Shown here piece after piece: positions 1-10,414 of a stretch of 64,000 nucleotides of DNA; positions within the stretch are counted from its first letter, which is position 1, and each line of letters starts with the position of its first letter. The translations under genes and the position numbers were made by a program. Origin of the DNA: Chalara sp. BL73 (lineage: Eukaryota; Ascomycota; Leotiomycetes; Helotiales); NCBI GenBank assembly GCA_918026815.1, contig CAKJVC010000068.1:1364001-1428000 (forward strand), read 5' to 3'. The notes below the pieces were generated by a model that saw only the letters and a list, made by a program, of their open reading frames with translations, had not been told where the DNA came from and ran no database searches.

Positions 1-687
1 TACCGGAAGCCATGAATACCATCAGCACAGACTTGTGTGCCATTATACTCACATCCGTGATTATTAGTCCATACATAGGGCTCATGTTTTACGGCTATTT
101 GATCACTGCCAGGGGTGATCTTCTCTGGAGAACCTCTGTCTGCCTAGTAGATAATTAATTATCTTCCATAAATGCCCGAGAGAAGCTCCGTCCGAACTTA
201 CATTATTTGATCGGGAGAAGTCACTAACATTCGTCAAGAAGCCATATTGAATAGTTTCCGAGAAAGCTAGACGGATCCCAGGTAGCCCGAGGGTACTATT
301 ACTTGCTCCTGCGAATTTAATAGAAAGATATCCTGCAACGTTCTGACCAAAATCAATCACGAGTCCTGGAGCAGATTTCCAGCTATCCAAATTCGAGATA
401 GGGATCTCATCAGACGGTGCTGTTCGAGTCAAAATTGTCGGGCCGTTACCGGTGATGAGTGCATTAGCATTTGTCACATTCCCCGTGGTGGACACCACTG
501 TTTCTGGATAGATGATGTTGGATTTTGGCGAGCGAACGTATCTATGCCAATTATTGGAGGTTTCAGACAGCTGGTCCTGCCATTGATATTGAGTTATTTC
601 TAGGGCTGGTGCAGCCAAAACCTTCGTTCCTGAGATAGAAATGAAAGCAATAAATGAATGAACCCATAGCAAAACGTGATGCCACAT
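1..687 (-). CDS. Secreted alpha-L-rhamnosidase, GH78-like (5' part, runs off the window)
   Basis: N-terminal part of a glycoside hydrolase that would release alpha-L-rhamnose from pectic or glycosidic substrates outside the cell. Exon 1 is 687-202; a donor (GTAAGT) at 201 and an acceptor after CCAGAG at 123 give an intron of 123-201; exon 2 starts at 122 and leaves the window. The chosen ATG at 687 opens a hydrophobic signal peptide (MWHHVLLWVHSFIAFISIS...) ending near VLAAP. The frame extends upstream only to a TTG at 708. The block PGLVIDFGQNVAGYLSIKF followed by RLAFSETIQYG is typical of the beta-sandwich domain ahead of the GH78 catalytic barrel. Across the intron it continues ...SRSNN|KITPGSDQIAV and then ends VCADGIHGFR. 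The catalytic barrel lies outside the window, so activity cannot be judged. Confidence 0.8.
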
Positions 688-708
688 GATCTCAGGATGA
701 TTCAACAA

Positions 709-2021
709 TACAAATTAGGGATATATTAGCTCCTACCGCCTTCTGACATGTTTGGACAATTGTGGCTTCGAGGATGATTTATACTTTCGAAAACACCAGT
801 TTGGAATGTCTTGCATCTCGACACCCCCTTGGACCGGGCCGGCAGCGGCAGTTGCGACCCATTTGAGTAGATTCCCGTTGCTCCTTGGCGAGGAAATTGT
901 CGTGGTGGCCTTATCCTTACCGGTGAAGGTTACCGTTGAAAGCTTGGTTGCAATATGGAGGCAATCACGGAGCTGCATCTCATGATTGCAATTTCTTATT
1001 TCCGCCTCTGGGGATGTTGTTTGCGCGTTTTCGTGTATGGTAGTTCTGTAGCATCAAACTCGAGGCCCGAGGCCACGCGCCAGCATCATTCGCAATAGGA
1101 TGGAGATCTGGCATTGCAGTTGCCATTTCCCCCCCTGATCTCCTATCTTCCTCGCTTATCTTGTATGGATGTATGTACAACAGATATATCAGGGGAAATT
1201 GATTGCCGGTTGATGTATAACCTTGTCCTGGAATCAAGCTTGATTGGATTCTGATTCCCCTCCTGGCTGCTCATGCGCTTGCTCATGCAGGCTACAGCAC
1301 TTTTCTTCGTCGTGCATGTATAATACCTTGCTTGACTTGAGAGCTTTGAAGGATCCATTGACTAGATCGGATGGTTTCTTTGATTACATTATTAGTGTCA
1401 ATACTACACAAAGTCTTCTGGCTTTGTCAATCCTGTCAAGGCGCATGCGCAGCTGGCATATGCGGGGGTTCTTTGCTTGCTGCCCCGTGATGAGCAACGT
1501 ACAAACTGCACACCCATTCTTTATCTGCGAGTCGCTTCTAAACCAGCTGGTTTACTCATGGTGACAGATGATCATTCATTACTGCGTAGAACTTAATGGG
1601 GAGCTAGCAATATAACTCAAATCTAGGTTGGCCGTGTAAATTTGGCCATACCCGGTCTCCTTAGGTTTTCTCGAAGTCAGCCGGCTATCTGATGATTTGC
1701 AGTTGACATGCTAACAACCATTGTCTAAGTCCTATCCCTTTAAATGTGAATTCGGATCCAAATAGGTATCGACACATACCACGTACAAAATGGGTTGTCC
1801 AAAACAGGTCCTTCGAGACGAATCTGGTCCAATTTAACAGGCTCAGCTGGAAAGCCACACCCCACATCGAAACCCTCAAGACAACAGCTGAACAAGAAAA
1901 AAGCCATCCCCAACGGCTATGCATACATCATGTATAAATCCGCCATCATGCCGCCGCCACTTTGCTCAAGCTTTGTGCGTCGATCTCGAGTCATTCGGAT
2001 TTCCAGCCAACGATTACAGCC
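709..2021. other. Gene-free stretch
   Basis: No ORF here shows family motifs, signal peptide or plausible exon chain. It holds the upstream region of the rhamnosidase gene (minus) and the promoter of the ZZ-finger gene (plus). Short overlapping ORFs on both strands (for example 733-978 minus and 1244-1564 plus) look like chance frames. Confidence 0.5.
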
Positions 2022-3465
2022 ATGCCACTATATGCTTGTAGTTCGTGCGGAGACAACATTGGCCTACAAAAACCGCGACTTCATTGCACCGTGTGTCACT
2101 TTTACGAGATCTGTGCGAATTGCTATGTCCTGAGCACATACACTGGTTCACATACTCCGGATCACATCACAACTTTGTTCAGGCAGAGTGGCATACAGCT
2201 AGCAGCACCTCCTCCACTCCCTCCTCGTCGGACGCCGGTTCCGGGGCAACAGCCTACACCACAGCACATACCGCAATATGCGCCAGTAGACATCCCTCAA
2301 GCTTATGTTAGGCCAGAAGCAAACAGTTACTTCCCGGGAGCGCAGCAGCAACAGACCTCGCAATATTCTGCCCAAGGACAGGGACAGCCTCCCGCCTCTA
2401 CGCAATATCAGCAGATTCCACAATATATTCCGCAAGGTCAGGGGCAGAACTCTACTCCCGTACCATCCCAACAGATCCCACAATATGTTCCGCAAGGACC
2501 GAGTGAGTCTTCTGCTCCCGCGCCAGCTCAACAGCAGGCCAACGAACAGCAACAAAACGAGAGACTCGAGGCCGGCGCATTCGGTGCTGGAGGATCACAG
2601 GAGGTGCCACGGTCCTCTCCTCCATCGCAAGTACAAGCTGTCCCAATAGAGCCAGTAGCGCAGCCATCCTATTCCCCGCCAATTTTTGCACCACCAGGAT
2701 GGAATCCGATATTTGACGGCTGCGAGCCTTCAGCTACTGGTGCTGCCTTCTTCAATGCTGTCTTCGATTGCCTTGACACACAAAATAGGGGACTGTTGAG
2801 TCCAGAGCAGTATTCCGCTTTCAACGACGTGCAAGGGTATCTGCCTGATCAGGATGTTTGTAAGTACGGTTTGTTATTTGTACTCGAATTGCGCTAACAT
2901 ATGGTCACCAGGGAAGAGAGCCAACAAACCGACTTTTGGATATAACTCGGAGGATTTAGCAGACTACGAGTTCCGAACTGTGCTTGAAAACTTTTCCTTC
3001 GAGTTCGTGTTACAGCCTCGGATAACCAAGCCTAACAACGATATGGATAATATGTTAAATTCAGTACCTGGACTATCGAAAAGTTTTGCCACATTAATGT
3101 CAAAAACAGCATCCCCGACCCCGATTTCGGGCGGACAAATGCCAATGCTAACTAGAAAGGGCTTCATTGATATTACAACATTAGAAGTACTCGGAGATCC
3201 ATCTCTAGGCTGGCACAGACTGAATTGTATGGCGAAGCATTACAATATCTGGAGGGAGTTGGGAGACTGTCCTCGAGAAATGCTACCTCAAGAAGCACCT
3301 AAAACATTGTTGGAGAGAATAGCCCGTGTGTCAGAGTATAGCAAGCGGCAAGCAGCGGAGAAGATCGAAGCGACAAGGGTAGAGATGGAGCTTAGAGCCC
3401 AAGGACGTGAGCAAGCAGTGCGGCTTACTGACCCTCCCGGTACTAAATACTATTATCGTTATTGA
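2022..3465 (+). CDS. ZZ-type zinc finger protein with Pro/Gln-rich linker
   Basis: Two exons, 2022-2859 and 2912-3465, with a 52-bp intron (GTAAGT donor, GCTAAC near the branch point, CACCAG acceptor), giving 463 aa. The start at 2022 is preferred over an in-frame upstream ATG at 1962 because the ZZ finger begins a few residues later. Residues 6-48 hold a ZZ finger: C6/C9, C22/C25, C31/C34, H44/H48. ZZ fingers bind two zinc ions and usually recognise peptides. Residues of about 65-215 are Pro/Gln-rich with near-repeats around QQIPQYxPQG. The C-terminal part is globular, beginning around WNPIFDGCEP and containing an EF-hand-like stretch (FFNAVFDCLDTQNRGLLSPEQY) plus a conserved tail LTRKGFIDITTLEVLGDP. 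Similar ZZ proteins occur widely in filamentous fungi; the exact role is unknown. Confidence 0.82.
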
Positions 3466-3872
3466 AAGAGCAACTTCCAACATAGAAATTTAAGGAATTT
3501 ATTCATGATAGTCCCAGATATTCGAATAGTCAGCTTGTTTTTATCTTCGACTAGCACGTTTTGATTATCCCTATTGACATATCTTTCATCAACGCTCTGC
3601 TCTGCCTCGAGGTCCTTATAAAAAAGGACAATTAAGGTCGCCATTCCTAGTCACACCCGAGCACCTAAAGCACGGTGCGAAGTCTGGTTATGGTGTGCTC
3701 ATCACTAAATTTCATGAACACAAGACTTACCCTGCAGACAAGCATAATCCAACCTTCTCCGTATTCACATCAATCATAATTGAGCGGAGCTTTTTCACAC
3801 ATCCTACAAATCCTCTCTCCAACCCCACGATCCCATACCGCCTCTCCAAGCTTCACAACCACCTTATATCCA
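3466..3872. other. Convergent intergenic region
   Basis: Lies between the 3' ends of the ZZ-finger gene (plus) and the DUF423 gene (minus). Only short unsupported ORFs are visible. Confidence 0.5.
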
Positions 3873-4317
3873 CTATCGTGGAATCGGTATCCTCCTGCCG
3901 AACGCCAACGCAGCCCAACCCCCAATCAAGCACAGCCCGCCCAACGGCGTAACCGGACCCAGGGCCTTGAAGCGCTGGGGGTCAAGCGTCAACAGGTATA
4001 TACTCCCGCTGAACATCGTCATGCCCGCCACGAACAAGCTTGCAGCGACGGTGTTTTTCGGAGCCACGGCCGTTGTCAGGAGGAGCATGCCGCTGTGAAT
4101 GAGCTGTGCGACCGGTCAGCACGACGGATAAATCCTGGGAGGGGGAAGCAATGTCGCGTGCGCAGCGGAAGCGTACCTGATAATGAGCAGCGGTGTTCCA
4201 GTTCGCGATCCGGGCCGGGTCCGCGATTCGTTTCTTGAGACCGTGGGCTCCGAACGCGCCGAGCGTCACGCTTGCGGCGCCGTAGACGCAGCCGATGGTC
4301 CAGAAGGGGATTGGCAT
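3873..4317 (-). CDS. DUF423 / TMEM256-like small membrane protein
   Basis: Two exons, 4317-4177 and 4103-3873, with a 73-bp intron; 123 aa. The N-terminus MPIPFWTIGCVYGAASVTLGAFGAHGLKK is the family hallmark (a Gly/Ala-rich first helix, then GAFGAHGLKK). The spliced product continues WNTAAHYQ|LIHSGMLLLTT, with hydrophobic segments for about four transmembrane helices and a conserved GSIYLLTL segment. DUF423 proteins occur from bacteria (YgdD) to animals (TMEM256); function is not established. Family length is about 120-130 aa, so the model looks complete. Confidence 0.9.
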
Positions 4318-5090
4318 GGCGAGGTCTAGTTGCGTGTGTTTGTGTGGTGGTTTTTGGGACGGCGATGGGGGAGATGGAGGCGCTGATGGTTTGATGGATA
4401 AGGTTATTGGACGAGGCTCGGGAGCTGGTCGGGTGTCGTGCCCACTTCCGCCCGATTGACCCGCATCCTTATTGCTGCGCGGGATAGGGCCGAAGCGAGC
4501 TTGCGGAGCTATTTATGACTTGAAATTGTGATTTGGCGTTTCCTGTATTTCTAATAAAGATTTTGATATGTTTTTGTTTGAGGTGATAGACGGGATATGG
4601 GCTCTAGGAAGCGTTCGAATTTTCTTTGTCAATGAACCTTGATTCCCGAGATAATGCTGTGCAGGAGAATGCAAAGGAACTTGCTACATGGATAGCTGGG
4701 CTCACCAAGGATAAGTCTAGTGGCTTGTAGCTGAGTGGACGCTGGTCAATAGAAGGAATATGGAAAGTCATGCTGCGATGTGTAAAAGCTTGATGTCACA
4801 GAATCGGGGAGAAAGTTACATTGACTTCGAATATCACAGTTGAGACATGAAAGCATGGCCTACCAGGTTGGAAGGTCCAAGCAAGTTAAACGCAACAAGA
4901 AGGTAGCTAGGTCACTTAGAAACTATTTAGATTTATTCGATGAGACAATGTATTAGGCTATGTGCAGGGTCACGAGCCTATATCAAAGTGTCTGTGCAGG
5001 ATTGTCACCACGTGCTGTGAGAACATACACAGATGATCAGACAGAGGTCTCACTTTCAAGTAAGCCTAACTCTATAATTCAAGAACTATA
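4318..5090. other. Promoter side of DUF423 gene and empty intergenic sequence
   Basis: The first 250 bp upstream of the DUF423 start are G-rich on the plus strand (pyrimidine/purine-skewed promoter-like sequence). From 4560 to 5090 I see no gene. Confidence 0.4.
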
Positions 5091-6200
5091 CTAGCCTCTG
5101 TTAACATCCTTCACGAATTGTGCAGCTTTACGAGCGATATCCTCCGCCTCTTTCGCAAATCCCAAGACGAGACCTGCCCCAAAGATATCATGTGGTGCAT
5201 TCTCCGTAGCTAGGAACTCGACCTTGCTTCCTTTCTTTCGCATGGCATCTGCAAAGTACACATGGTCATCATACAACCCCTCTGATGTTCCAGTATGCAC
5301 GAATATGGGCACCTCGCTGTGGAACTCGTTGCCCATGGGACTGAGATACGGATGCTTTCTTGACCAGCCTTTGGGAGTATAGCGTCTTGCACCCCAGTCC
5401 CCAAATTCACCAAAGACGTAGTCGGTCTTGAAGTTGCGATGGCTATTGACCTTTGGGACGTCGATATCTAGGTCGACCCAGGGACTCCAGAGCAGAGCAG
5501 CTCTCGGCAGAGGCAGCGTGTCCTTTCCTTCGTCTTGGAGATACCGCACCAGAGTAATTGCAAGATTCCCGCCAGCCGAGTCACCTGAAAATACAACATT
5601 CTCAGGACGAACCTTGAGTATATTCAGCACGTAGGAGTAAGCTGTGAGACCGTCAATAATTGCCGCTGGAAAAGAAGAGTTTTCTTCAACGGCAAGGCGG
5701 TATTGTGGTTGAAGTACAGGACATCCCAAGGCTTTGCTCAGGATTTCCGGTCCGTAGCCACCTTCCATCTTTCTCGCGCCCCCAACAACATATGCACCGC
5801 CATGAAAGTGAATCGCCACCAGCTTAGGAATGGCATCAGCAGCTGGCGGGGCCGTATACCATACACCGCCAATCGTCACAGGGCGGATTGCTGGATTGCT
5901 AGTAAGCACACCCCTCAGAGGAGACTCGCCAGAAGGAGGTTCTATTGCAATGAACTGGTCTTTTTCACCTCCGGGATCCAATGATTTTGCGGTGCGATAC
6001 TCTACTACAGTAACATATTTCCACCATATTGAGAAGATTGCCTTTCCCACTGCTTGGTGATAGGTCCAGTGCGGATTCTGGCGGGTCACTTTGGGAATGT
6101 AGTAAAGAAGGATAGCGAGAATGCGTGTTGGTAAACTAAGGATGGTGAATGTTGTGTATGCGATCTTGAATGGCTGATGGGTGAAAATGGAGGCTGGCAT
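5091..6200 (-). CDS. HSL-type alpha/beta-hydrolase (esterase/lipase-like), membrane-anchored
   Basis: Single-exon gene of 369 aa. It carries the hormone-sensitive-lipase family signature: oxyanion-hole motif HGGAY at 133-137, nucleophile elbow GDSAGG at 206-211 (Ser208), an acidic pair in GLYDDHVYFA (Asp311/312) as likely acid, and His337 in NAPHDIF. The N-terminal 15-37 segment (TTFTILSLPTRILAILLYYIP) is hydrophobic and probably a membrane anchor. Members hydrolyse short-chain esters or act on fungal secondary metabolites; the substrate cannot be told here. The catalytic set is complete, so I expect an active enzyme. Confidence 0.9.
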   Translation of the reverse strand: MPASIFTHQPFKIAYTTFTILSLPTRILAILLYYIPKVTRQNPHWTYHQAVGKAIFSIWWKYVTVVEYRTAKSLDPGGEKDQFIAIEPPSGESPLRGVLTSNPAIRPVTIGGVWYTAPPAADAIPKLVAIHFHGGAYVVGGARKMEGGYGPEILSKALGCPVLQPQYRLAVEENSSFPAAIIDGLTAYSYVLNILKVRPENVVFSGDSAGGNLAITLVRYLQDEGKDTLPLPRAALLWSPWVDLDIDVPKVNSHRNFKTDYVFGEFGDWGARRYTPKGWSRKHPYLSPMGNEFHSEVPIFVHTGTSEGLYDDHVYFADAMRKKGSKVEFLATENAPHDIFGAGLVLGFAKEAEDIARKAAQFVKDVNRG

Positions 6201-6602
6201 TTTGAAATTTAATGGGTGCTGAATTGACGTGGAGTTGAATTATGCTGTACAATTACTATTGATATCGCTCTTTCATTATAATTCAGCTGAATTGGCGATT
6301 GAAGAGAATGCAGCACATTTAATGCCCAACCCAAATACAAATATCTTGCCGTGACCTCTCTACTTTATACAGGAATATTAACGAAAGATGATGGGTGGAA
6401 AGGAAAACTAACTCCATCCATGTTAAAGCAAACTTGCCGAGGGACAACCTATAGGGGCTAGGCTAGGCTTGCCGTAGTGGAGCGTTAGGATACCCCTCGC
6501 TGAGAAAGATATACCACTGGTCCAGTGGCCGAAGCTTATTCTGCGCCACAAGATCTCATCCTTAGGCCATTTTTGACAGTGACCCATTAACCAATACAAT
6601 AA

Positions 6603-9600
6603 TTAATCCAGAGCAATTACTTTTCCATCATAATTTGGAAGTTTTCGTTTCGTGATGGGCGGAAGCATGCGGTTTGTAGCATTTTCGTTCGGTTGAAGAG
6701 GATTGACTTGTCGAGCCCTGACTTCTGGAAGAAGTTCGTTGACTGCAATGGATCCGATGTGTTGGAATTGCTCACCAAGGATTCTCTTCAGAGCGGGCTG
6801 GCCAATGTCTTCAAGCTGCTTCCTCACGATATTGCACCGTTGGGTCCATTCCTTGTGAGCTTTCTTGTACTTGGCCCGAGTTTTTGTTAGGACCAATGTT
6901 AGAGCAGAACCTCCTTCTCTTACAGTGCGAAGATCAATATCTGCGCCATAGAGTTGATATTCGATATGCCTCCTCCTTTTCTCCGCTGCTTTGAATTTCC
7001 ACGTTTGTGCATTGCGATCAACAAGAAATGAAATCAAAGCTGTACAATCTTTGCAACCTTCAAGAGAGCAGCTCCTTGGCTCCTGCCCCCAGTGACCGAC
7101 GTGCGCAGGCTCTAAATCCACATATTGCACTATATGTGTGCTTAATATAATGTAGAATAAATGTTTGTTGGTAGGAGTTTCCAGTGAGATACTTTTCTGT
7201 TTCGCCTTCTTCACTAGACTTGCCAAAGCAGGAACATATACGGCCATCAAAAGGTTAGACTTTACAAGAACGTCATTCTTCTCGATCTGGCCAGCAATAC
7301 TTTCCAATTCAGAATAAAGTCCGAGTACTTGGCAGGCAAGAATCAGATCCGCAAGGTTATCAATGTTGTTTGGATCAAGGTCTGGTGTCACATCCATGGT
7401 CGGCGGTTCACCTCCCCAGAACCTACCAGTCATAGGCTTTTTGATAGGAGCAACCAATTGCTGTAGTGTAAATTGTTCTGTAAGATCTGAGAGAATATCT
7501 TTGAAGATTGATTGAGTAACGTTCTCAGGTAGTTCTTTGTTTGCACCAAGAGCATAAAGTCCTGTTATAAAGGCCATGGCGAATGATGTATGGTTTGAGT
7601 TGCTCTTTACGACTGGAAGTATCCTGCAACTCATTAGTATTTACGAAGAAGGCGATTTGCGTGACATACTTGTCAAAGATCCTTTGTGACGCAAATTGTT
7701 TTGCTATCGTAGCCAGATATGCACCATCTTTAGCCGAAGGAGAAGGAATCGACAAAATAGCTTGGTCCGTCTCTGACTCGAGCCACTTCTCAAAGGCGGA
7801 TAAAACAATGTTGTTGGCCTTCGCTTCCTTTTCCAGTCCACTTCGCAATTCTTTGATCATCTCTAGACGATCAGCGAGTTTGGTAATCGTTGCTGTGAGC
7901 AAACTTATCCTGTGAATGTATTAGTAGCCATTCCTGATATAAGGTAGGAGAGTAGCGCTAACTCTGGTAGGAGCGGCTCGAGCTCAAAGCGAACTAATGC
8001 AGCCCCGACTAGTCGAAACATCTCAGATGAGACTACACCAGAGCAAAGTTTGTAGCCGCTCAAAAATATGTCCTTCCTTTTAAACTCAACAGCGAGCTCT
8101 AGGACGAATTTTTGAGTATCTCCTGAGAATGGGGCAGGACGCCGTCCAGGATCGGCCTTCCAGGTTGTCATCTCTTGTATAATCATTTCTGATATCTGTC
8201 CCAACTCTTCCTGGGCGACGTTGTTGGTCGCATCTCGACGCAAATCTTTCGCGAGTCGATTAAGCCAAACTTTGATCTTGGGATTTTCTGGTTGTACGTG
8301 GTCTCCGTAGAACCTCCAGTCGATATCATTAGCGTCCAGCGGTGGGGATGTGAGGAGGAATTGAATGCGATAAGGTTTTGGAACTATTACAGCCACCTAA
8401 TTTGTAATATTAGCCGAACCTGTTGAACACCATCATAGAGCAAGATCCTATCTTACGGTTCGATTGTAGAAGTATGTTGCGTTTACACCCTCATTCCCTG
8501 TGTACTCAATATCATCATCATCAGGATCCATATCTTTGAACGGTTTATCATTGATGAATTCATCCTCTGCAGTTGCAATATCTGTAGCAATTTTAGTCCC
8601 ATCTAGATTTACGACTCTCTTAAGGCAAAGAGTAGTTCTGTTATCTTCCTCAGAGAGAAATTCCAGACTGCCGTAGCCATAGCCGTCCTCGTCGCCATCC
8701 ACAGCCCCAGAAACGACTCTTTGAAGACTGGCGAGATACAATTCAAAGTCATATGTCTTGCATATATCCTTTAGATTCATGACGACTTGCTGATCATGTC
8801 CTTTTAGTCCATCGAACGACAGACTTGCATCGGTATACTGATGCTCGAGAAGCCAAACAAGAGGCTTAGATGCCAACCTTCCTTCTAGTCTGACCTCCTT
8901 TCTCCATGAAGACAACAACGCACCCAACTTGGCCATGCTTTTATTGGAACTCGCCGCGAGCTCTTTAGATCCGAGTTCCGTATGGATAAGATTGTATGTC
9001 AGGACAATTCGACGCCCACTTCTTACAGGTTTAACCTCGTGCATTACGTCAGAAAACCTGAGTTGAGTTAGTAGATATTCAAGCACAATCGCACCCGTGC
9101 CATTTACCATGCTGCATAGGAACAGTCATATTTCGAATACTTGGATGATTCGAACACCTTCTGTTCAGCTCCATGAGTGACCACAACTTCTCCCCCCTCG
9201 TGGCAAGATGGAAGGATAATGACAAGTGTGCCAAACATTCTAGGTGCTTTCTCGGAGCTTTATAGCGTTAGTATATGAGCTTTGGATCAAAGATTGTGCA
9301 TACTCTTGGTGTGGTTTGAACATGGCGCCTTTATCGTAAAGCAACATTTTATAAAGCTCGGCTGTAACTCCTTTCCCAGTGGCATCAACCCCGAGTCCGG
9401 CGCTCACTTTTTTAACAACATTTTGCAAGAACGTATTCCACTCTGGATTTTGAAGCTCAAAGTCGGCCGGAGAAAGTTGCCAGGTTTTTCTTACAGACTC
9501 ATCAATAATAGTCTTTTCTTTTTTCCCAAATGGAGCTTGGTGGCTAGCGCTGATCAAAGCCTCCGCATCACGCTCAGAGAGAGGCAAACCAATATTGCCA

Positions 9601-9734
9601 CCATTTTTGAGACAAAGTCCCGGATTTGGCGAGTTCTTCAATTGTTCGAATAATGCAAAAGAGCCTGGTGATTTGATGTTAGTGAAGCATTCTTGAAGAC
9701 CTTCGCGGAGAGTTGCGGTGCTATAATGAGCCAT
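6603..9734 (-). CDS. Fe(II)/2-oxoglutarate oxygenase-domain protein, copy A
   Basis: Six exons: 9734-9304, 9257-9108, 9057-8457, 8396-7963, 7909-7670, 7623-6603; introns of 46-60 bp; 958 aa. The N-terminal third is a double-stranded beta-helix 2OG oxygenase of the prolyl-4-hydroxylase type. Splicing exons 1 and 2 creates the iron motif HxD (H142-Q-D144). Exon 3 supplies the distal His (H200) in DVMHEVKPVRSGRRIVLTYNL and the 2OG-binding Arg (R209/R210). All iron and cosubstrate residues are present, so activity is plausible. Residues of about 395-958 form a long all-helical region without recognised motifs, with a Cys cluster (SCSLEGCKDC). Such large proteins are common in filamentous fungi but uncharacterised; substrate unknown. 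The start is the ATG at 9734; the same frame opens at a TTG upstream. It is the tandem partner of 10554-13676, with identical exon layout. Confidence 0.88.
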
Positions 9735-10177
9735 ATTGCTGGTCAAAGATATGTGTTGAGCTTTGAAATGTCATACGCGTCGAGGTGTACGCGACGCGCT
9801 ACTCTTCCCCCTTTTCGTCAAACGAGGTCACGTGAAGAACATACGTTACCTTTTACTCAAATCTGAGCTTTAGATTTGGAGAATTAGATTCATAAAGGCG
9901 TGATAGCCAGCTCACTAGAAAGAAGAAGATGGGCTAGATCTAATTATGCATCGAGTGAACGTACGGAAGCATTCTATCCGATTTGCCAGATCAATACTAC
10001 CCAATCTCCTTGGTGGTTCTCGATACAGAGTGCTAGAACAAAGACACAATGAAGAGAATCACGAATAGTTTAAAGTGGAGAGGGAAGTAGCAACGTCACA
10101 CCAATGATAAAAACATAGTGACAAGTGCCTGAATTTGCAGCGCAAAGGCCTTGACATTCATTACACTGCTCAACAGT
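9735..10177 (-). promoter_or_regulatory. Upstream region of copy A, duplicated upstream of copy B
   Basis: Gene-free spacer that aligns with 13677-14135. Two blocks stand out just upstream of the start: an ACGCGTCGAGGT..ACGCGAC.CGCT element (about 9774-9800) and GTCAAACGAGGTCACGTG (9817-9834) containing the palindrome CACGTG, a bHLH/bZIP-type binding site. Both recur upstream of copy B (about 13756-13782 and 13788-13805), while sequence between and beyond has diverged more. Confidence 0.55.
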
Positions 10178-10414
10178 CTACAATTTCCTTCCAATAGACA
10201 TTTCTCCTCCAGTTTGCATAGAACCACATTTATGATCATGGAACCTATAAAAATGTTCCTCGTATCTTTTCCCGTGGGTCCTCTTTAACTTGTACTTTTG
10301 CTCGTCGTCCTTCTTCTGCAGATCATCCTTATGCTTGTCTATAGACTTCTTCCCTTTCTCCCAAGCATCTTTGGTAGGTTCGATTAATCTATAAGGCCAG
10401 GCTAGGCTTGCCAT
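10178..10414 (-). CDS. Small charged ORF crossing the duplication junction; doubtful gene
   Basis: ATG-initiated ORF of 78 aa, very Lys/Asp/His-rich (WEKGKKSIDKHKDDLQKKDD...). Its first residues are read from the left edge of unit 2 and the rest from the right edge of unit 1, so the start codon exists because of the duplication: unit 1 has ACG where unit 2 has ATG. The matching stretch at the far end of unit 2 (about 14156-14240) keeps a related reading (EPTEDTWKKGKKSVDKH) but is shortened. Conservation of the peptide reading suggests remains of an older coding exon rather than a new gene. No family recognised. Confidence 0.3.
   Translation of the reverse strand: MASLAWPYRLIEPTKDAWEKGKKSIDKHKDDLQKKDDEQKYKLKRTHGKRYEEHFYRFHDHKCGSMQTGGEMSIGRKL

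Larger units (their letters stand above)
6445..10390 (-). repeat. Tandem duplication unit 1 (oxygenase copy A plus flanks)
   Basis: First unit of a head-to-tail duplication. The left edge shares a block around GCTAGGCTTGCC..TAGTG, followed by GATACCCCTC and CCGAAGCTTATTCT, with unit 2. The right edge ends in GGTAGGTTCGATTA, also found at the right end of unit 2. Between them lie one oxygenase gene, its promoter and an upstream spacer. Boundaries are approximate, judged by eye. Confidence 0.8.

Noticed and set aside
733..978. 81-aa minus-strand ORF with a basic C-terminus
   Set aside because: It overlaps an opposite-strand ORF of similar length, shows no motifs, and has no supporting splice or start context.
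10178..10414. Calling the charged ORF a CipC-like stress protein
   Set aside because: Only general charge and a few His/Tyr residues resemble that family; there is no aligned motif.
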